Of a stretch of DNA of 64,000 nt, positions 19,937-32,123 are shown in pieces. Where the stretch lies: positions 8,297,754 to 8,361,753 of the forward strand of contig OX336343.1 of assembly GCA_946902875.1 (NCBI GenBank). Reading direction: 5' to 3'. The DNA comes from Nematopogon swammerdamellus. Lineage: Eukaryota > Arthropoda > Insecta > Lepidoptera > Adelidae. The notes below the pieces were generated by a model that saw only the letters and a program-made list of their open reading frames with translations, did not search any database and was not told where the DNA came from. The position numbers and the translations under genes were made by a program. Positions within the stretch are counted from its first letter, which is position 1. Each line of letters opens with the position of its first letter.

Positions 19937-22090
19937 CTAGCTGAGCCCGCGGCTCCGCTCGCGTGGAATTCGTATTCTAAAGAAGAATGTAAGTAACTAA
20001 GGGCGAGGCCGAAGGCCGAGCTGCGTTCAGGTAATCGATAAACCTTCTTAAAGAAAGTAACTAACTAAGGGCGAGGCCGAAGGCCGAGCTGCTTTCAGGT
20101 AAACGATAAATCTTTCTCAAATAAAGGAAGTAAGTAAGGGCGAGGCCGAAGGCCGAGCTGCGTTCAGGAAGACGATAAACCTTCTGGAAGAAAGGAAGGA
20201 ACTAAGTGCGAGGCCGAAGGCCGAGCTCCGTTCAGGTAAACCAAAAACCCTCTTCCGCCTTCGGGCCTCGCCCTTAAAGACTTCCTTTCTTCGATAGAAT
20301 ATAATATCGTTTACTCAATCTATTTATTTTATAAAAATAAAAAAGTAATATTAATAACTAAAGAATTAAACCTACCCTACAAACATTAAAATAACTATCA
20401 AAACGGGCATTTTCAAATGTTCTTAGAGCACTTGCGGCATTACCCCGCTGGATGGCAAGGCTTACCCTTTGAATGAAGTACATAAGCCCTTGATGACGGG
20501 ACACCAGTTACGTCAACCAGCTCAAGCCTCTTTTGGCTTCACTGCTCCACGGACCGAGGGTTTCAACCGCAAACGCAACAAATTCGAAATCTTGAATTAT
20601 ATTTCTATATTTGCTGCGTTTGAGGCTCTCCGCCCCAGCCTCGGCCGCGCCAGCCGCTCTTGAAGATGTCCTAACGTGACTTGGAGCCAATGTGAGAACA
20701 AAAGTGGCGTCCCACATCAAAGAACTACCCTTAGTCCATGGCACTAAGGTGATAGCATCGGGCCTCTTTCCATCCAGCCGGGAATAACCGCGAGGTTCTA
20801 GGATGCACGGTATATTTGCCGTTAGAAGCGTGGACTTTATAATAAAATTTAAATTAAATTAACTCAATTTTAATATTAATTAACTTTATTCGAGATGGTT
20901 TAGCTTCTTCCTGAACGCAGCTCGGCCTTCGGCCTCGCCCTTAGTTACTTGCTTTCTTCGAGATGGTTTATCATTTGTCAGAACGTAGCTCGGCCTTCGG
21001 CCTCGCCTTAGTTGCTTACTTTCTTCAAGATGGTTTAGCTTCTTCCTGAACGCAGCTCGGCCTTCGGCCTCGCCCTTAGTTACTTGCTTTCTTCGAGATG
21101 GTTTTTCAATTATCCGAACGTAGCTCGGCCTTCGGCCTCGCCTTAGTTACTTTCTTCAAGATGGTTTAGCTTCTTCCTGAACGCAGCTCCGCCTTCCGCC
21201 TCGCCCTTAGTTACTTTCATCGAGAAAGAATATCGTTTACGTGAGCGCAGATCCGCCTTTGGGCCCGCCTTTAGTTACTTACTTTCTTTTTTTTAAATAC
21301 GAATTTCACGCGAGCGAAGCCGCGGGCAACAGATATATAAATTTTATTGCACCAATGACAGCGACATAACTTCGACTTTCAATTATTATTTTTATTTATC
21401 AAACAATTTGTCACCGGCCAGCTCACGTCGAGATGACAGTTCTCCGTTGTCAACATGACATTTAAAATAGTTTTTTACCTTTACTTTGGATTACGTGATT
21501 TTTATTATATTTTTTAATTATTATGTTCATCCGGGATATACACTGTCACTATAAAAAGTTTCGTCAAATTCCGTTCAGTGGTTTTTGCGAGATGCGCGTA
21601 CAAATAGATATTTTTGCATTTACGATTTTATGATATGTATAGAAAGAATAGATATGTATAGACTATTGTGTTCAAGTTATAAAAAAGAAGAACTGTCATT
21701 TTCGTTGTATCTACTTATTTTTAAATTTCGAATGAATATTTTATTCAAATTGTATTTGCTGACAGTTCTCAAGATATAATTATGCACTTTGGACTACGTG
21801 ATTTTAAACGCGCAATAATGTTTATAATTGTTAATTTTTTTTTATTTTTGTTATTTTTTTTACGTATTATGTTAACCCGGCATATAAACTGCCACTATAC
21901 AAAGTTTCGTCTAATTCCGTTCAGTGGTTTTTGCGTGATGCGCGTACAGACAAACAAACAAACAAACAAAAATTTTAAAAACTGTTCTAACATGTTCAGT
22001 ATCTCATTTTAAGCCACCCTGGTTAGTTTTTTTCCGAATACATTCAATGTACAGACTTTCTTACCTCTACGATTTTATTATATGTATAGA
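19937..22090 (-). mobile_element. Helitron copy H3 (non-autonomous)
   Basis: CTAG with adjacent hairpin at 19937-19970 and the complement of the 5' TC terminus at 22090; inserted between A and T inside a LINE 3' tail. Same architecture as H2 in reverse: GGCCGAAGGCC arrays at 20000-20230 and 20910-21260, and an RPD/WDAT relic at 20376-20778. No transposase. Confidence 0.9.
20376..20778 (-). pseudogene. RPD...WDAT domain relic in Helitron H3
   Basis: Same as the H2 relic, but a C-to-T change makes an in-frame TAA after LSWLT (20508-20510). Confidence 0.6.
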
Positions 22091-22139
22091 TTATTTAAGA
22101 ATGTTTATGTATAATGACGATGCCTCATGATCACGATTT

Positions 22140-22199
22140 GAATTTTTTGATAATGTGTGCTAATAAATGGATTTGATTTGATTTTGATTTGATTTGATA
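22140..22199 (+). mobile_element. LINE 3' terminus beyond Helitron H3
   Basis: AATAAATGGATTTGATTTGA and further TTTGATT repeats form the tail of the LINE whose coding fragment is at 19505-19905. Confidence 0.65.
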
Positions 22200-22339
22200 A
22201 GTAAATACAATATGAAGACAGCGGTCAAGGGCAAGTTTGGTCTCGCGCAATAATTTTTCCGTACCGCAGTTACAGTTAATCTCAAATTTTACGAAATACT
22301 ACATAGCTTTTCATTAATGTTGATTTTATGATATTACTG

Positions 22340-22511
22340 GGTTGGCACCACCGTACTGGTTATGAGGTGGCCGTATAGCAGCATAGGTTGTATCCTATTC
22401 CATTCCAGTATAGCCAGCAATCCAAAGAGAAGTTTCCGGTATGGCACCTACCTTCTCGGAGGTGATATTGGCTTGCCGGAGTATATTATTTGGCCCGGCT
22501 GACACAGCCAC
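22340..22511 (+). mobile_element. SINE-B 3' two-thirds
   Basis: GGTTGGCACCACCG, CCAGTATAGCCAGCAATCC, TCGGAGGTGATATTGG, GACACAGCCAC; it stops where the right arm of the inverted duplication begins. Confidence 0.75.
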
Positions 22512-23802
22512 TTTTTACCCGACTACGGCGAAGCCAAAAAAGGAAGGGTTATGAGTTTGGCGTGTATGTATGTATGTATGTATGTATGTATGTATGTATG
22601 TGACTATCTATATTCCACTCTACAGCCTAAAGTACTGGGCCGATTTGAATAATTCTTATGCCAGTGGATTTGTCTTATTCACGGGAGTGTCATAGGCTAT
22701 ATAACAATTTTCAAAATTCAAAATGGCGGACGCACGGCCTCAAAATGTCAAATTAGTTTTTCAAAATATATTGAGTGGGGTATCAAATTAAAGATAATTA
22801 AATTACGATTCCGAAAATATATACTTTGCTATCTATTAAACTTATGTGTACAGAGAAATAGAGCAAAATGTGTGGCGCATGTACGAATCGCGATTATTCG
22901 CGATGAAGCGTAGTCGCCCGCGCACCGCGCCGCGCGCCCCCCGCGGTTTCGGTACGTTACATACGCCCATGACGCGCGACGACACGCGACGACGCGACGC
23001 GAAGAAGCGACATGGTATTGTTGGTAATATACCTACCTACATACTTACTCACTGATCTACCGCAAATTTTATATAGATATATAATATTATTATTAGATAC
23101 AGTACTATGCTAAAATAAATTGGTATTAAATGTCCATGTAGGTACCTAGTGTAAGCATAATATGTAGTGTAGGTGTACCGTGTGAGGTCGGTACTTAAAT
23201 AGAATAGCCCCACTGCATCTCTCCCCGTCGCATGTCGTAAAAGTCGACTAAGGGATCGTCAGCCTCGGCAGCTTAATGGTGCGGTCAGTTATTGGATGGA
23301 TGACCGCCCGACTGTTGGAGGCTGACCGTGGTTCGGATACCACGTTAGTGCTTCCCCCTTTGTCCAATAGAGACAATAGGTAAGGGACCTATATATCTTC
23401 TTACCTTACTAGGTGGTAGGGTGTATCCCGGCCGGGTTGATACCACCGCACTGAGCGAAACGTCGGTCGAAACGGCTATGTAAATAGTTCGTGTTTTCCG
23501 TCCAGTTCAGTGTAGCCGGCGCGAAATGAAGGGAAGCACTGACATGGCACCTAGTTCACCCGGTGTTATGGGCTGACATCACGGATGTTGTAGGTGATGT
23601 AGCCAACCGTGTCAAGTTTCCATAAAAAAAAAGGTAGGTACATTAAATATACCTAATACCTACAATATTTTCGGATGCAAGTTACCCTTCAGCTAAGCGG
23701 GATATTGTGGAAGAGAAGAACCGCCGATTGCGGAAAAGTATTCCCAATTTTCTGGGTGCAGTTTTAGCCCTAGACTCGATTAGTTGCCGGAAACCTACGC
23801 CT
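22512..23802. repeat. inverted duplication, right arm
   Basis: Mirror of 17848-19229. It retains a SINE-A on the + strand (23246-23630) preceded by the module AATAGCCCCACTGCATC, and a (GTAT)n run. It has the unoccupied site corresponding to 18475-18606. Confidence 0.9.
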
Positions 23803-23939
23803 TTGGAAATGGCGGTGCCCAGGAGGTTCAGGTGCTTCCAGACAGGTATGACGCTGACTTAGAAACTGGCTTGGAAAGCAAAAAGACCTTCAAATCGACC
23901 TTCGCAGATAATGCGCAGCACTGACCCTTGCTAACGTTG

Positions 23940-24655
23940 AAGGCGTGGGCGTAGCATTCAGGGGGCAACATATCATTGTTATACATACGAGAGTACGGAA
24001 CACGGGTTCTACACCAGTTACCCTTCAACTAGGCGGGATGTGGATGAGAAGAGGCGAAGACTTGTGTCTGAACTTGAGCAAACACTCGGCTCTATTTCCG
24101 AATGGGCCGTAGCAAGTTGGTCAAGTTAAATACCTCCAAGATACAAGTTTGCGCGTTCAGTGCGAAGAGAGCGGCGTTCACACCAGCTCCTTCCTACCAA
24201 GGCACGTCACTTAAATTTTGCGACCACCTCGGGGTCCTCCGAGTCGAATTTTCGCACGATCTAAACTTCCGGCGTGACATCGAGGGCAAGGCCGTATAAA
24301 TCGCAGATTCGGTACTGCTCGCACCTATGGGATGGCTCAGTCAAATACCAGCTGGCGCCTCTGTACTCGATCCAGCGTCGCGCGAATAGTAGGTGACTCC
24401 CAAATGTCCCGCGATCTAAAACCACTGCAACTCCGTAGGAATACATAGCTAAATCAGAGCCTGTTGAAATACAAACAGAGAGAAATATTTTCCCCCAAGT
24501 ACAGTCTCGGGTCCTTCAACCTGGGCACCTGTCAGGCCGGCATGGCATTCGCAGCCTCCGCATGCTACCGAATGTCCATGGGCATCGCTAGACACCTTAT
24601 GGGTGGCTCGGCGCCACATGTCGCGCTTACTATAAAAATAATATCAGTAGCTTTG
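23940..24655 (+). pseudogene. decayed LINE RT 3' region
   Basis: Follows the LINE at 49000-50036 with deletions and stops: GGGCAACATATCATTGTTAT, SAFSAK-like segments (LVKLNTSKIQVCAFSAKR, QGTSLK, DLNFRRDIEGKA), then CTCGGGTCCTTCAACCTGGG and a 3' end GCGCCACATGTCGCGCTTAC. Not functional. Confidence 0.75.
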
Positions 24656-24985
24656 GCCTCGCCTTAGTGGCTTACCTGCTTCGAGTGAGTACATTATTCA
24701 ACTATGTACAACCTGAAACCTCCCTCGGTCTCGGGCCTTGAACTGATTGGTTTACTTACTTACCGAATCTGCTTCACCCCAGCCAGATATATATACTTAC
24801 ATAGACAAAGAAAATCGTGTACTTACACAGCTCAGTCTTCGGTCTTGCTCTGACTGACTTTTCATTTTACTTCAAGACTACATCGTTCAACTATACATAA
24901 TTTGTATATATATGTAGGTACTCACTCATGCGCTATTTGCAGAAAACTTTAGTTTCAAATAGAGATCACGACAAATAAACGGACG

Positions 24986-25290
24986 GATAGTATCAAGCCG
25001 GTACTAATATAAAAGAATAGCCCCACTGTATCTCTCCCCGTGTATGTCGTAAAAGGCGACTAAGGGATATGACTTCCTTCTTATATTACACGGTGGTAGG
25101 GTTTAACCCGCCCGTGTTGGTACCACCGCACCGCACTGAATGAAAGGTCGGTGAAACGGCTATGTATTTAGTGTAGCCGGTACGACCGAAGGGAAGCACT
25201 GACGTGGCACCAAGTTCACCCGGTGTTATGGGCTGACATCACGGATGTTGTAGCCTGTAGGTGATGTGGCAGATTCCATAAAAAAAAATC
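24986..25290 (+). mobile_element. SINE-A variant lacking the tRNA/5S head
   Basis: Starts with AATAGCCCCACTGTATC and GTCGTAAAAGGCGACTAAGG, then passes directly to the central module (GGTGGTAGGGTTTAA, GGTTGGTACCACCG) and the 3' domain, ending in an A-run. Confidence 0.75.
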
Positions 25291-25572
25291 AATATACGAG
25301 TTGCATACAACATTTAAAGTATGCAAACAGTTTTTAAAAAAGCCTAAAATAAAAAAAATAGTTATAAAAAACTAAAACCCGACTACGTAAAAGCTAATTA
25401 TGAAAATCGTTTAAATAAAAAAAAAATAGTTATAAAAAACTAAAACCCGTCTACGAAAAAGCAAATTATGAAAATAGTTTAACTATAACTAAAAATAACA
25501 AAATAATATTTTCCATATAATTTATCAGATACAGCATTTCTCTTTTTATATTGATTTTACCTTAGCACTAAC

Positions 25573-25728
25573 TGTGCTGGTTGGTACATACGTAATTTTA
25601 GTTTTTTTCTTAATTCTTTTTTTGAATGAATGTCATTGTCAAATAGCTCGCTAATAAAATGGCTTCCAGAAACGTTTCCACTTTTTCTTTCACAAATTAA
25701 AATATTGCTATCGAAGCCCTTGGTTACA
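25573..25728 (+). repeat. BEL/Pao 5' LTR
   Basis: TGTGCTGGTTGG... to ...TTGGTTACA, identical as read to 32256-32411; carries the U3 promoter and R/U5, whose limits cannot be placed. Confidence 0.95.
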
Positions 25729-25766
25729 TTTTGGTCCTTCTCCCTCTTCAAACAACCTACAGCGTG

Positions 25767-28700
25767 ATGGAAACCAGATCCTGGAAGTCACGACAGCACA
25801 GAGCAGAAAACAAACAAGCGGATGTGGGAGTAACGGAGGCCGACGTCCTCCAGCCTTCAACCAGCCGTAGTGAGAACAGGTTACCTGAGGTTACTACGGG
25901 AACGGGGGCGCATACAGCAGCGCCTCCGCCACATGGTAAAGGTTTGTCTCCCAGTCTGCCAAACAGGTCGGTGAGAAGCAGCCATTCGTCAGCGACAGTA
26001 ATTGCGCGAAAGCTCGCCGCTGAAGCGCAGCACGCGCGGCGAATGGCCGAATTAAAAAAAGAACAACTTCACAAAGAATGTCAAGCCGCGGCACAGGCTG
26101 CCGCCACCGCCGCACAGGCTCAAGCTGCCGCGCAGGCCGCAGCTGCCGCGCAAGCCGCAGCTGCCGCGCAAGCCGCAGCTGCCGCGCAGGCCGCTACTGA
26201 GTTGGAATGCGATCGCGTAGTCGCTGAATTTGAACTGCGTGCCCAGTTGGCCGCTATAGAGGCCGAGGGAGGCTCTCAAAGGTCGCGGCGAAGCAGCCAC
26301 CGCAGTGATTACTCTAAACAATCTGATGTGCACAACTGGTTAGAAAATAATGAATTCTATCCTATGAATAACAGTGTTTCTGTCTGTGTGTCTCAGGATT
26401 TCCCACATAGTCCCTCACAGTTGGAGCCAATACCTTCGACGACGACTGTGCAAAGCAACGCCGCTGCTGCGTTGCCTTCTCGTTCACTGGAGCGCAAGCA
26501 AGTCGAAGCCGGTGGAATAAACACAACATGCCGCATGAATAGTGGCCCCGGCGTCGTCGCCACCGCTAGTGCCGCGGGTTACTTCCCGCCCGGTGCATGG
26601 GCGCATCCCGCGCTTGGTGGCGGTGGTGGGCCGCCAGTAACCACTACCCCCACCCTCACCGGCGGTCTCTCAGTCGCACTCGCTGCTGCACCCGTCGTTC
26701 ACCCTTGGGCAGGTGGCCTCGCCGTCCAACCGACGACGGAGGCAGCTGTACGGTTGCCCGGCAATGTTTGTGCGAATACTGTCTTAGCTCCACCATTCTC
26801 ATATATGCCAACAGAACATAATAATAAATATTATTCAAACAATGGCAACGACTATCCTAACGCACATAATAATCCTGATAACTCTATTACGCAATTAGCT
26901 CAAGCAATAGCAAACTTGAGCGGTAATCAAACTAGATCACACAAATCGATGAGTATTAAACTCCCATTTTTTGATGGTAAGAATCCTAAGGACTGGTTGT
27001 CTTTCAAACGTTCATTTGAGGATACTAAAGCTTCATACACGCCGGCTGAGAATTTGGCTCGGCTGAGTAGCGCGCTGCGAGGCGCGGCGCGGGAGGCAGT
27101 CAGCATGGTGCTGGTGTCCGCCGCCGAACCCGATCAGGTGATGTGCGCGCTAGAGCTGCGCTTCGCACGCCCTGAGCTGATAGTCGTGCGCGAGGTGGCC
27201 GCCGCGCGCGCCCTACCCAAGCTCGCCAACGAAGGTAAGGATCTGCACATATTTTCCTGTCGTGTTCGCAACTGCGTTCAAACAGTAAGTTTACTGAATC
27301 AGAGTGCTTACTTGCAATCACCGGAGTTATTGAATGCTTTAATTGGTAAATTAACCCCTCTGTTGCGTTCACGATGGGCGGATTTTGCTGCAGAACGTTC
27401 CACCTCTACGAGTAAACTACCTCTAGATTTGCTCGCCGACTTTTTAGAACGTGAGGCGACTCTTCAAATCAAGTTTTGCATGATTCCCGATGCGGCTCAA
27501 TGCGATAGCGGCAATCGACATTTTGAGTATAAAAAGAATGTAGATAGGGTAAATGCTACAACTATCGACGATAAAAAAATAGTTTGTACTTTTTGCCAAA
27601 AATCCCATAAATTAGATGACTGTAAAGAGTTTCTCTCCCTGTCGGTTGACGATAGATGGCGCTGGGTCAAGGAACGTAAAGCTTGCCATAGGTGTCTCGT
27701 CAAAGGCTCGCATCGGTACAACACGTGCAAATCGAAGCAGATTTGTCGCGCCGAAGGGTGCAAATACCGGCACCACAAACTTTTGCATAGGTCATCTCAA
27801 GAGGTCGCTGCTCACGTTGATGCAACTGAAGGTAGTTCAACGTCACATGGAGGTACGGAGAATAACACGAAAAGTGAACTTATAGTAGAACAGATCACTC
27901 ACACTACGAATTCAAAATCGAATACACTCACTTCTGATTTATCACTTTCTGACTGTCTTTTGAAATTGGTTGAGGTGACTGTTAGTGGGCCCGCCGGCAG
28001 CGTAGATACATACGCTCTCCTAGATGACGGTTCATCGGCGACACTTGTTGATTCCGAAATCTGTTCAAAAATCGGAGTAGTGGGACCTGAACGCCTCATG
28101 CATGTTAGTTGTGTACGCGGTTTGACGACGCAAGCGAATGTGAGGTACGTGAATTTTGAGATTAAAGGAAAACATTCCGATACTAAACTTTCAGTGTTCA
28201 ACGCTCGTTCGATCTCCGACCTCGGCATGCATCGGCAAACCGCTCGACTGCGAGATATTGAAAAATACTCCCATCTAAAAGACATAAGTGGTTTGCTTTG
28301 TTATGATAATGTGAAACCTATGATAATCATTGGCAGTGACAACTGGCACCTATCTCTTACTTTAAAAACGCGTCAGGGAACACTCTCTGAACCTGTAGCT
28401 TCACTCACTCCTTTAGGTTGGGTAGTGTACGGTTCCGGCTGCAGCAAAACAAGACAGGTTGAGTTTGTGAATCATACTACAATCATTGATTCATTCTGTG
28501 CCGAGGAATGGCACCCTGAATCGTTAGAGACACTTGTGAAGGAGCAATATAAACTAGATGCTATAGGTATTACAAAGAAAGTAGCGAGGAGCGTGAGCGA
28601 CGAACGAGCAATAAAAATACTTCAAGATACTGTACATCGCTTACCCTCCGAGCATTTTGAAGCCGGGCTCCTCTGGGCCACCGATAATCCGATAGTACCG

Positions 28701-31700
28701 AATAGTTTCGGTCTGGCCATAAATCGTTTCAAATCCCTTGAGAGAAAAATGAAAAAAGATGACGACTACGCAAATAAGTACAAAGCAAATATTCGTGCTA
28801 TGATAGACAAAGGTTACGCAGAAAAGTGTGATGATCAAGTACCGCCATCTCATGTACTGTGGTACTTACCTCATTTTGGGGTTATTAATCCACACAAACC
28901 GAGTAAACTTCGAGTAGTCCATGATGCAGCAGCTAAATCCGAAGGAGTTAGTCTCAACTCAATGCTCCTACCTGGACCGGATCTCCTCCAACCACTATTA
29001 GGTATTCTCTTTCGCTTTCGTGAGGGCCGCGTAGCTTTGACGGCCGATATTCGTGAAATGTTTCCCCAAGTTCGAATTAGAGAATCAGATAGAGACGCGC
29101 AGCACTTTTTATGGCGCGATAGCCCTGAACGTCCGATTGAAATCTATAGAATGTCCTCGATGATGTTTGGAGCTGCCTCCAGTCCGTGTACGGCATTGTA
29201 TGTGAAAAACAAAAATGCACTAGAGCATCAAAATCTGTACCCGACAGCGGCTAAAGCCATCATCGATGACCACTATATGGATGACTATATCGGCAGTCTA
29301 GACTGTACTGACGAAGCGGCACGACTGGCTGCAGATATAGTCACGGTTCACAAGAAAGGCGGATTTGAAATGCGAGAATGGATATCAAACGATCCGTCAT
29401 CGCTTTCACTAGTTCCACCAAATCTTTTACTAGAATGTAAACCAAACACAGATGTAGATTTAGGAAATTTTTCTTCTCTGTCAGTGCGTACACTGGGTAT
29501 AGTTTGGCAACCGGCTTCAGATACGATAAGTTTCAGTAATTCAGTACTAGAAGCGGTGCCAACTGCATTGACAAAACGCATAGTTCTATCTATGGTCATG
29601 AAAATCTTCGATCCTATGGGTCTCTTGGGAGCAATCGTCGTGAGGGGGCGCATTATGTTCCAACAAGCGTGGCGTGATGGCTTGGACTGGGACCAGGAGC
29701 TCTCTCACGACGATTCAAAAAAATGGAGAGAATGGCTAAGTGACCTTCGATCTTTAGAAAACTTGAAGATTCCTCGATGGTACTTGAAAGAGGCCGACCC
29801 AGTTCTATGTGAGCTGCATGTATTCTGTGATGCTAGCGAGTTAGCTTACGCATGTGTCGCATATTGGCGTTTCGTATACTCAGATGGAAGCGTGCAACTC
29901 GCATTGATCAGTAGCAAAGTAAGAGTATCTCCGCTTAAGCCAGTTTCCATCCCTCGCTTAGAACTACAGGGTGCGCTTATTGCAGCTCGTCTTGCATCTG
30001 CTATACGTGAAGGTCACCGAATCAAACCATCTAAACAGACTTTCTGGTGTGACTCCACGACCGTGCTCGGGTGGATCCGAAGCGATGCTCGGATGTACAA
30101 ACCGTTTGTGGCTCACAGAGTTGGTGAGATCATAGAAACTACAGACATCCGAGAATGGCGATGGATCCCAAGCCGGTTAAACGTGGCGGACGATGCTACT
30201 CGCATAAAGTCAGGTGGTCTTGACGCTCAATCCAGATGGATATTAGGTCCGGAATTCTTGCTCGGTCCACAAAATGACTGGCCCAGCGAACCATTCACGA
30301 ATAATCAACAACCTACACAAGACGAGATGAAACCAAGCGCTAGAGTAGCTATTCATCATCAATCTTTAGTAGAACCACGTCATTCACCACTCTCCGCAGA
30401 TCCCAATCGATTTAGTAGTTGGTTGCGGATGGTGCGCTCTACAGCACGCTCTCATCAATTCATCAGATTACTTAGAATTAGGTGCCTTAAAAAGCGTGGA
30501 GTAGATGCAGCTGAGGTAATACCGGGATACATTTGTTCTTTTGCTCCCTTCGCGTCACCAAAATGTGATGACAATTTATATAGTACGCAAAGGGACCCAG
30601 AGAATGACAACCTCGATTCTCGTGAAACGAGTGACATGATGCTGAACTCCAGTGAGAGCGATAAGATATTAGCTTGTCCTTTACGCACTCGTGTGCAGAA
30701 AATGTTGTCTAAACGTCCTCTAGGAACATTACCTCGCCATCGTCCCTCTGAACTTGTAAATGTTTATATCGAACCTCTGTCTGCGCAGGACCTAAGTTTA
30801 GCGGAGAATCATATTATGCGGAAAAGTCAAGAAGATACGTTTAGTGCCGAAATATTGTGCCTGCGTGCACAGCAACCGGTTCATCAACGTAGTAGCCTGC
30901 ACAAACTGTCCCCTATCATATCCAATGACAGATTGCTGAGACTAAAGGGTCGAATTGACGCTGCTCACGATGTTCCCGAAGAAGTGAAGCGTCCCGTAAT
31001 TCTTCAAGGCACACATCCGTCCGTACGTCTTCTGATTTTACATTACCACCAGAAAGCAGCTCACGCCAACAATGAAACAGTAATTAACGAGCTGAGGCAG
31101 AAGCTGTGGTTCACTAAACTAAGAAGTGCGGTCAGAATGGTCGCGCACAATTGCCAGTTCTGCAAGATCAGAAAAGCGATACCTTTGGAACCTCGTATGG
31201 GCGATCTTCCTGTAGAGAGACTGTCACATCATCAAAGACCCTTTACCTATGTGGGTTTAGACTACATGGGACCCCTACAAGTCACCGTCGGTCGACGACA
31301 CGAAAAGCGCTACGTCGCCTTGTATACTTGTCTTACAGTTCGTGCCGTACACTTGGAAGTGGTAAATACCTTGTCCACGGATTCAGCAGTGATGAGTATA
31401 CGGCGCTTCATAGCTAGACGAGGCACGCCGAAGAGAATACTCTCTGATAATGGCACGTCGTTTGTCGGCGCAAATAAAGAACTTACGAAACTATACGCTG
31501 AAGCTATGACTAATTTCGCTAGTAACAAAGGCATAGAATGGAAGTTTATACCACCGGCGGCACCGTTTATGGGCGGTGCCTGGGAGAGATTGGTGAAGAG
31601 TGTGAAAGTTGCTCTGTCCACTACTCTGTTTCAACGATTTCCCAAAGAAGAAACATTCCTAACCCTTTTAACAGAAGCTGAAGCCCTTGTCAACTCGAGA

Positions 31701-32123
31701 CCTCTTACTCATGTCTCAACCGACCCGTCTGATCCCATCTCATTAACTCCATTCCATTTTCTCATCGGAAGTTCGTCTACTGCTACACTTCCCATCCATT
31801 TCGATGACTCCGATCTAGTTCGCAGATGCGACTACAAAAAGGCCTTGAGACTTTCTGACCACTTCTGGAATCGCTGGACTACTGAGTACCTCCCGACATT
31901 GCAACCCAGGAAACAAACAAAATTTACCACCAAAAATCTGGCGATCGGTGATTTAGTACTCATTGTAGACGGAACCCTACCTCGCGGTACGTGGCCACGT
32001 GGAAGAGTGAAGGCGGTACACCCAGGCAGGGACGGCATCGTCAGAGTAGCCGACGTTGACACTGTAGCCGGCACACTCCGTAGGCCCGTTAAGAAGTTAA
32101 TATTATTGCCTGTATCGGATTAG
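25767..32123 (+). CDS. BEL/Pao gag-pol polyprotein
   Basis: ATG at 25767 gives 2118 residues; upstream in-frame codons lie in the primer-site region. Domains in order: Ala/Gln-rich coiled coil (about 90-150), gag core of the DUF1759 type (about 400-600, LPFFDGKNPKDW), CCHC-type knuckles (about 607-660), aspartic protease (ALLDDGSSATL, about 750), reverse transcriptase with YMDD (about 1168), Peptidase_A17/RNase H region (VFCDASELAYA, about 1351), integrase with H2C2 zinc binding and DDE residues (GLDYMGP about 1831, LSDNGTSF about 1893, GGAWERL about 1935), and a C-terminal DUF5641-like segment (about 2050-2115). No stop or frameshift was seen. It functions in cytoplasmic particles that reverse-transcribe and integrate the element. 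Confidence 0.95.
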   Translation: METRSWKSRQHRAENKQADVGVTEADVLQPSTSRSENRLPEVTTGTGAHTAAPPPHGKGLSPSLPNRSVRSSHSSATVIARKLAAEAQHARRMAELKKEQLHKECQAAAQAAATAAQAQAAAQAAAAAQAAAAAQAAAAAQAATELECDRVVAEFELRAQLAAIEAEGGSQRSRRSSHRSDYSKQSDVHNWLENNEFYPMNNSVSVCVSQDFPHSPSQLEPIPSTTTVQSNAAAALPSRSLERKQVEAGGINTTCRMNSGPGVVATASAAGYFPPGAWAHPALGGGGGPPVTTTPTLTGGLSVALAAAPVVHPWAGGLAVQPTTEAAVRLPGNVCANTVLAPPFSYMPTEHNNKYYSNNGNDYPNAHNNPDNSITQLAQAIANLSGNQTRSHKSMSIKLPFFDGKNPKDWLSFKRSFEDTKASYTPAENLARLSSALRGAAREAVSMVLVSAAEPDQVMCALELRFARPELIVVREVAAARALPKLANEGKDLHIFSCRVRNCVQTVSLLNQSAYLQSPELLNALIGKLTPLLRSRWADFAAERSTSTSKLPLDLLADFLEREATLQIKFCMIPDAAQCDSGNRHFEYKKNVDRVNATTIDDKKIVCTFCQKSHKLDDCKEFLSLSVDDRWRWVKERKACHRCLVKGSHRYNTCKSKQICRAEGCKYRHHKLLHRSSQEVAAHVDATEGSSTSHGGTENNTKSELIVEQITHTTNSKSNTLTSDLSLSDCLLKLVEVTVSGPAGSVDTYALLDDGSSATLVDSEICSKIGVVGPERLMHVSCVRGLTTQANVRYVNFEIKGKHSDTKLSVFNARSISDLGMHRQTARLRDIEKYSHLKDISGLLCYDNVKPMIIIGSDNWHLSLTLKTRQGTLSEPVASLTPLGWVVYGSGCSKTRQVEFVNHTTIIDSFCAEEWHPESLETLVKEQYKLDAIGITKKVARSVSDERAIKILQDTVHRLPSEHFEAGLLWATDNPIVPNSFGLAINRFKSLERKMKKDDDYANKYKANIRAMIDKGYAEKCDDQVPPSHVLWYLPHFGVINPHKPSKLRVVHDAAAKSEGVSLNSMLLPGPDLLQPLLGILFRFREGRVALTADIREMFPQVRIRESDRDAQHFLWRDSPERPIEIYRMSSMMFGAASSPCTALYVKNKNALEHQNLYPTAAKAIIDDHYMDDYIGSLDCTDEAARLAADIVTVHKKGGFEMREWISNDPSSLSLVPPNLLLECKPNTDVDLGNFSSLSVRTLGIVWQPASDTISFSNSVLEAVPTALTKRIVLSMVMKIFDPMGLLGAIVVRGRIMFQQAWRDGLDWDQELSHDDSKKWREWLSDLRSLENLKIPRWYLKEADPVLCELHVFCDASELAYACVAYWRFVYSDGSVQLALISSKVRVSPLKPVSIPRLELQGALIAARLASAIREGHRIKPSKQTFWCDSTTVLGWIRSDARMYKPFVAHRVGEIIETTDIREWRWIPSRLNVADDATRIKSGGLDAQSRWILGPEFLLGPQNDWPSEPFTNNQQPTQDEMKPSARVAIHHQSLVEPRHSPLSADPNRFSSWLRMVRSTARSHQFIRLLRIRCLKKRGVDAAEVIPGYICSFAPFASPKCDDNLYSTQRDPENDNLDSRETSDMMLNSSESDKILACPLRTRVQKMLSKRPLGTLPRHRPSELVNVYIEPLSAQDLSLAENHIMRKSQEDTFSAEILCLRAQQPVHQRSSLHKLSPIISNDRLLRLKGRIDAAHDVPEEVKRPVILQGTHPSVRLLILHYHQKAAHANNETVINELRQKLWFTKLRSAVRMVAHNCQFCKIRKAIPLEPRMGDLPVERLSHHQRPFTYVGLDYMGPLQVTVGRRHEKRYVALYTCLTVRAVHLEVVNTLSTDSAVMSIRRFIARRGTPKRILSDNGTSFVGANKELTKLYAEAMTNFASNKGIEWKFIPPAAPFMGGAWERLVKSVKVALSTTLFQRFPKEETFLTLLTEAEALVNSRPLTHVSTDPSDPISLTPFHFLIGSSSTATLPIHFDDSDLVRRCDYKKALRLSDHFWNRWTTEYLPTLQPRKQTKFTTKNLAIGDLVLIVDGTLPRGTWPRGRVKAVHPGRDGIVRVADVDTVAGTLRRPVKKLILLPVSD

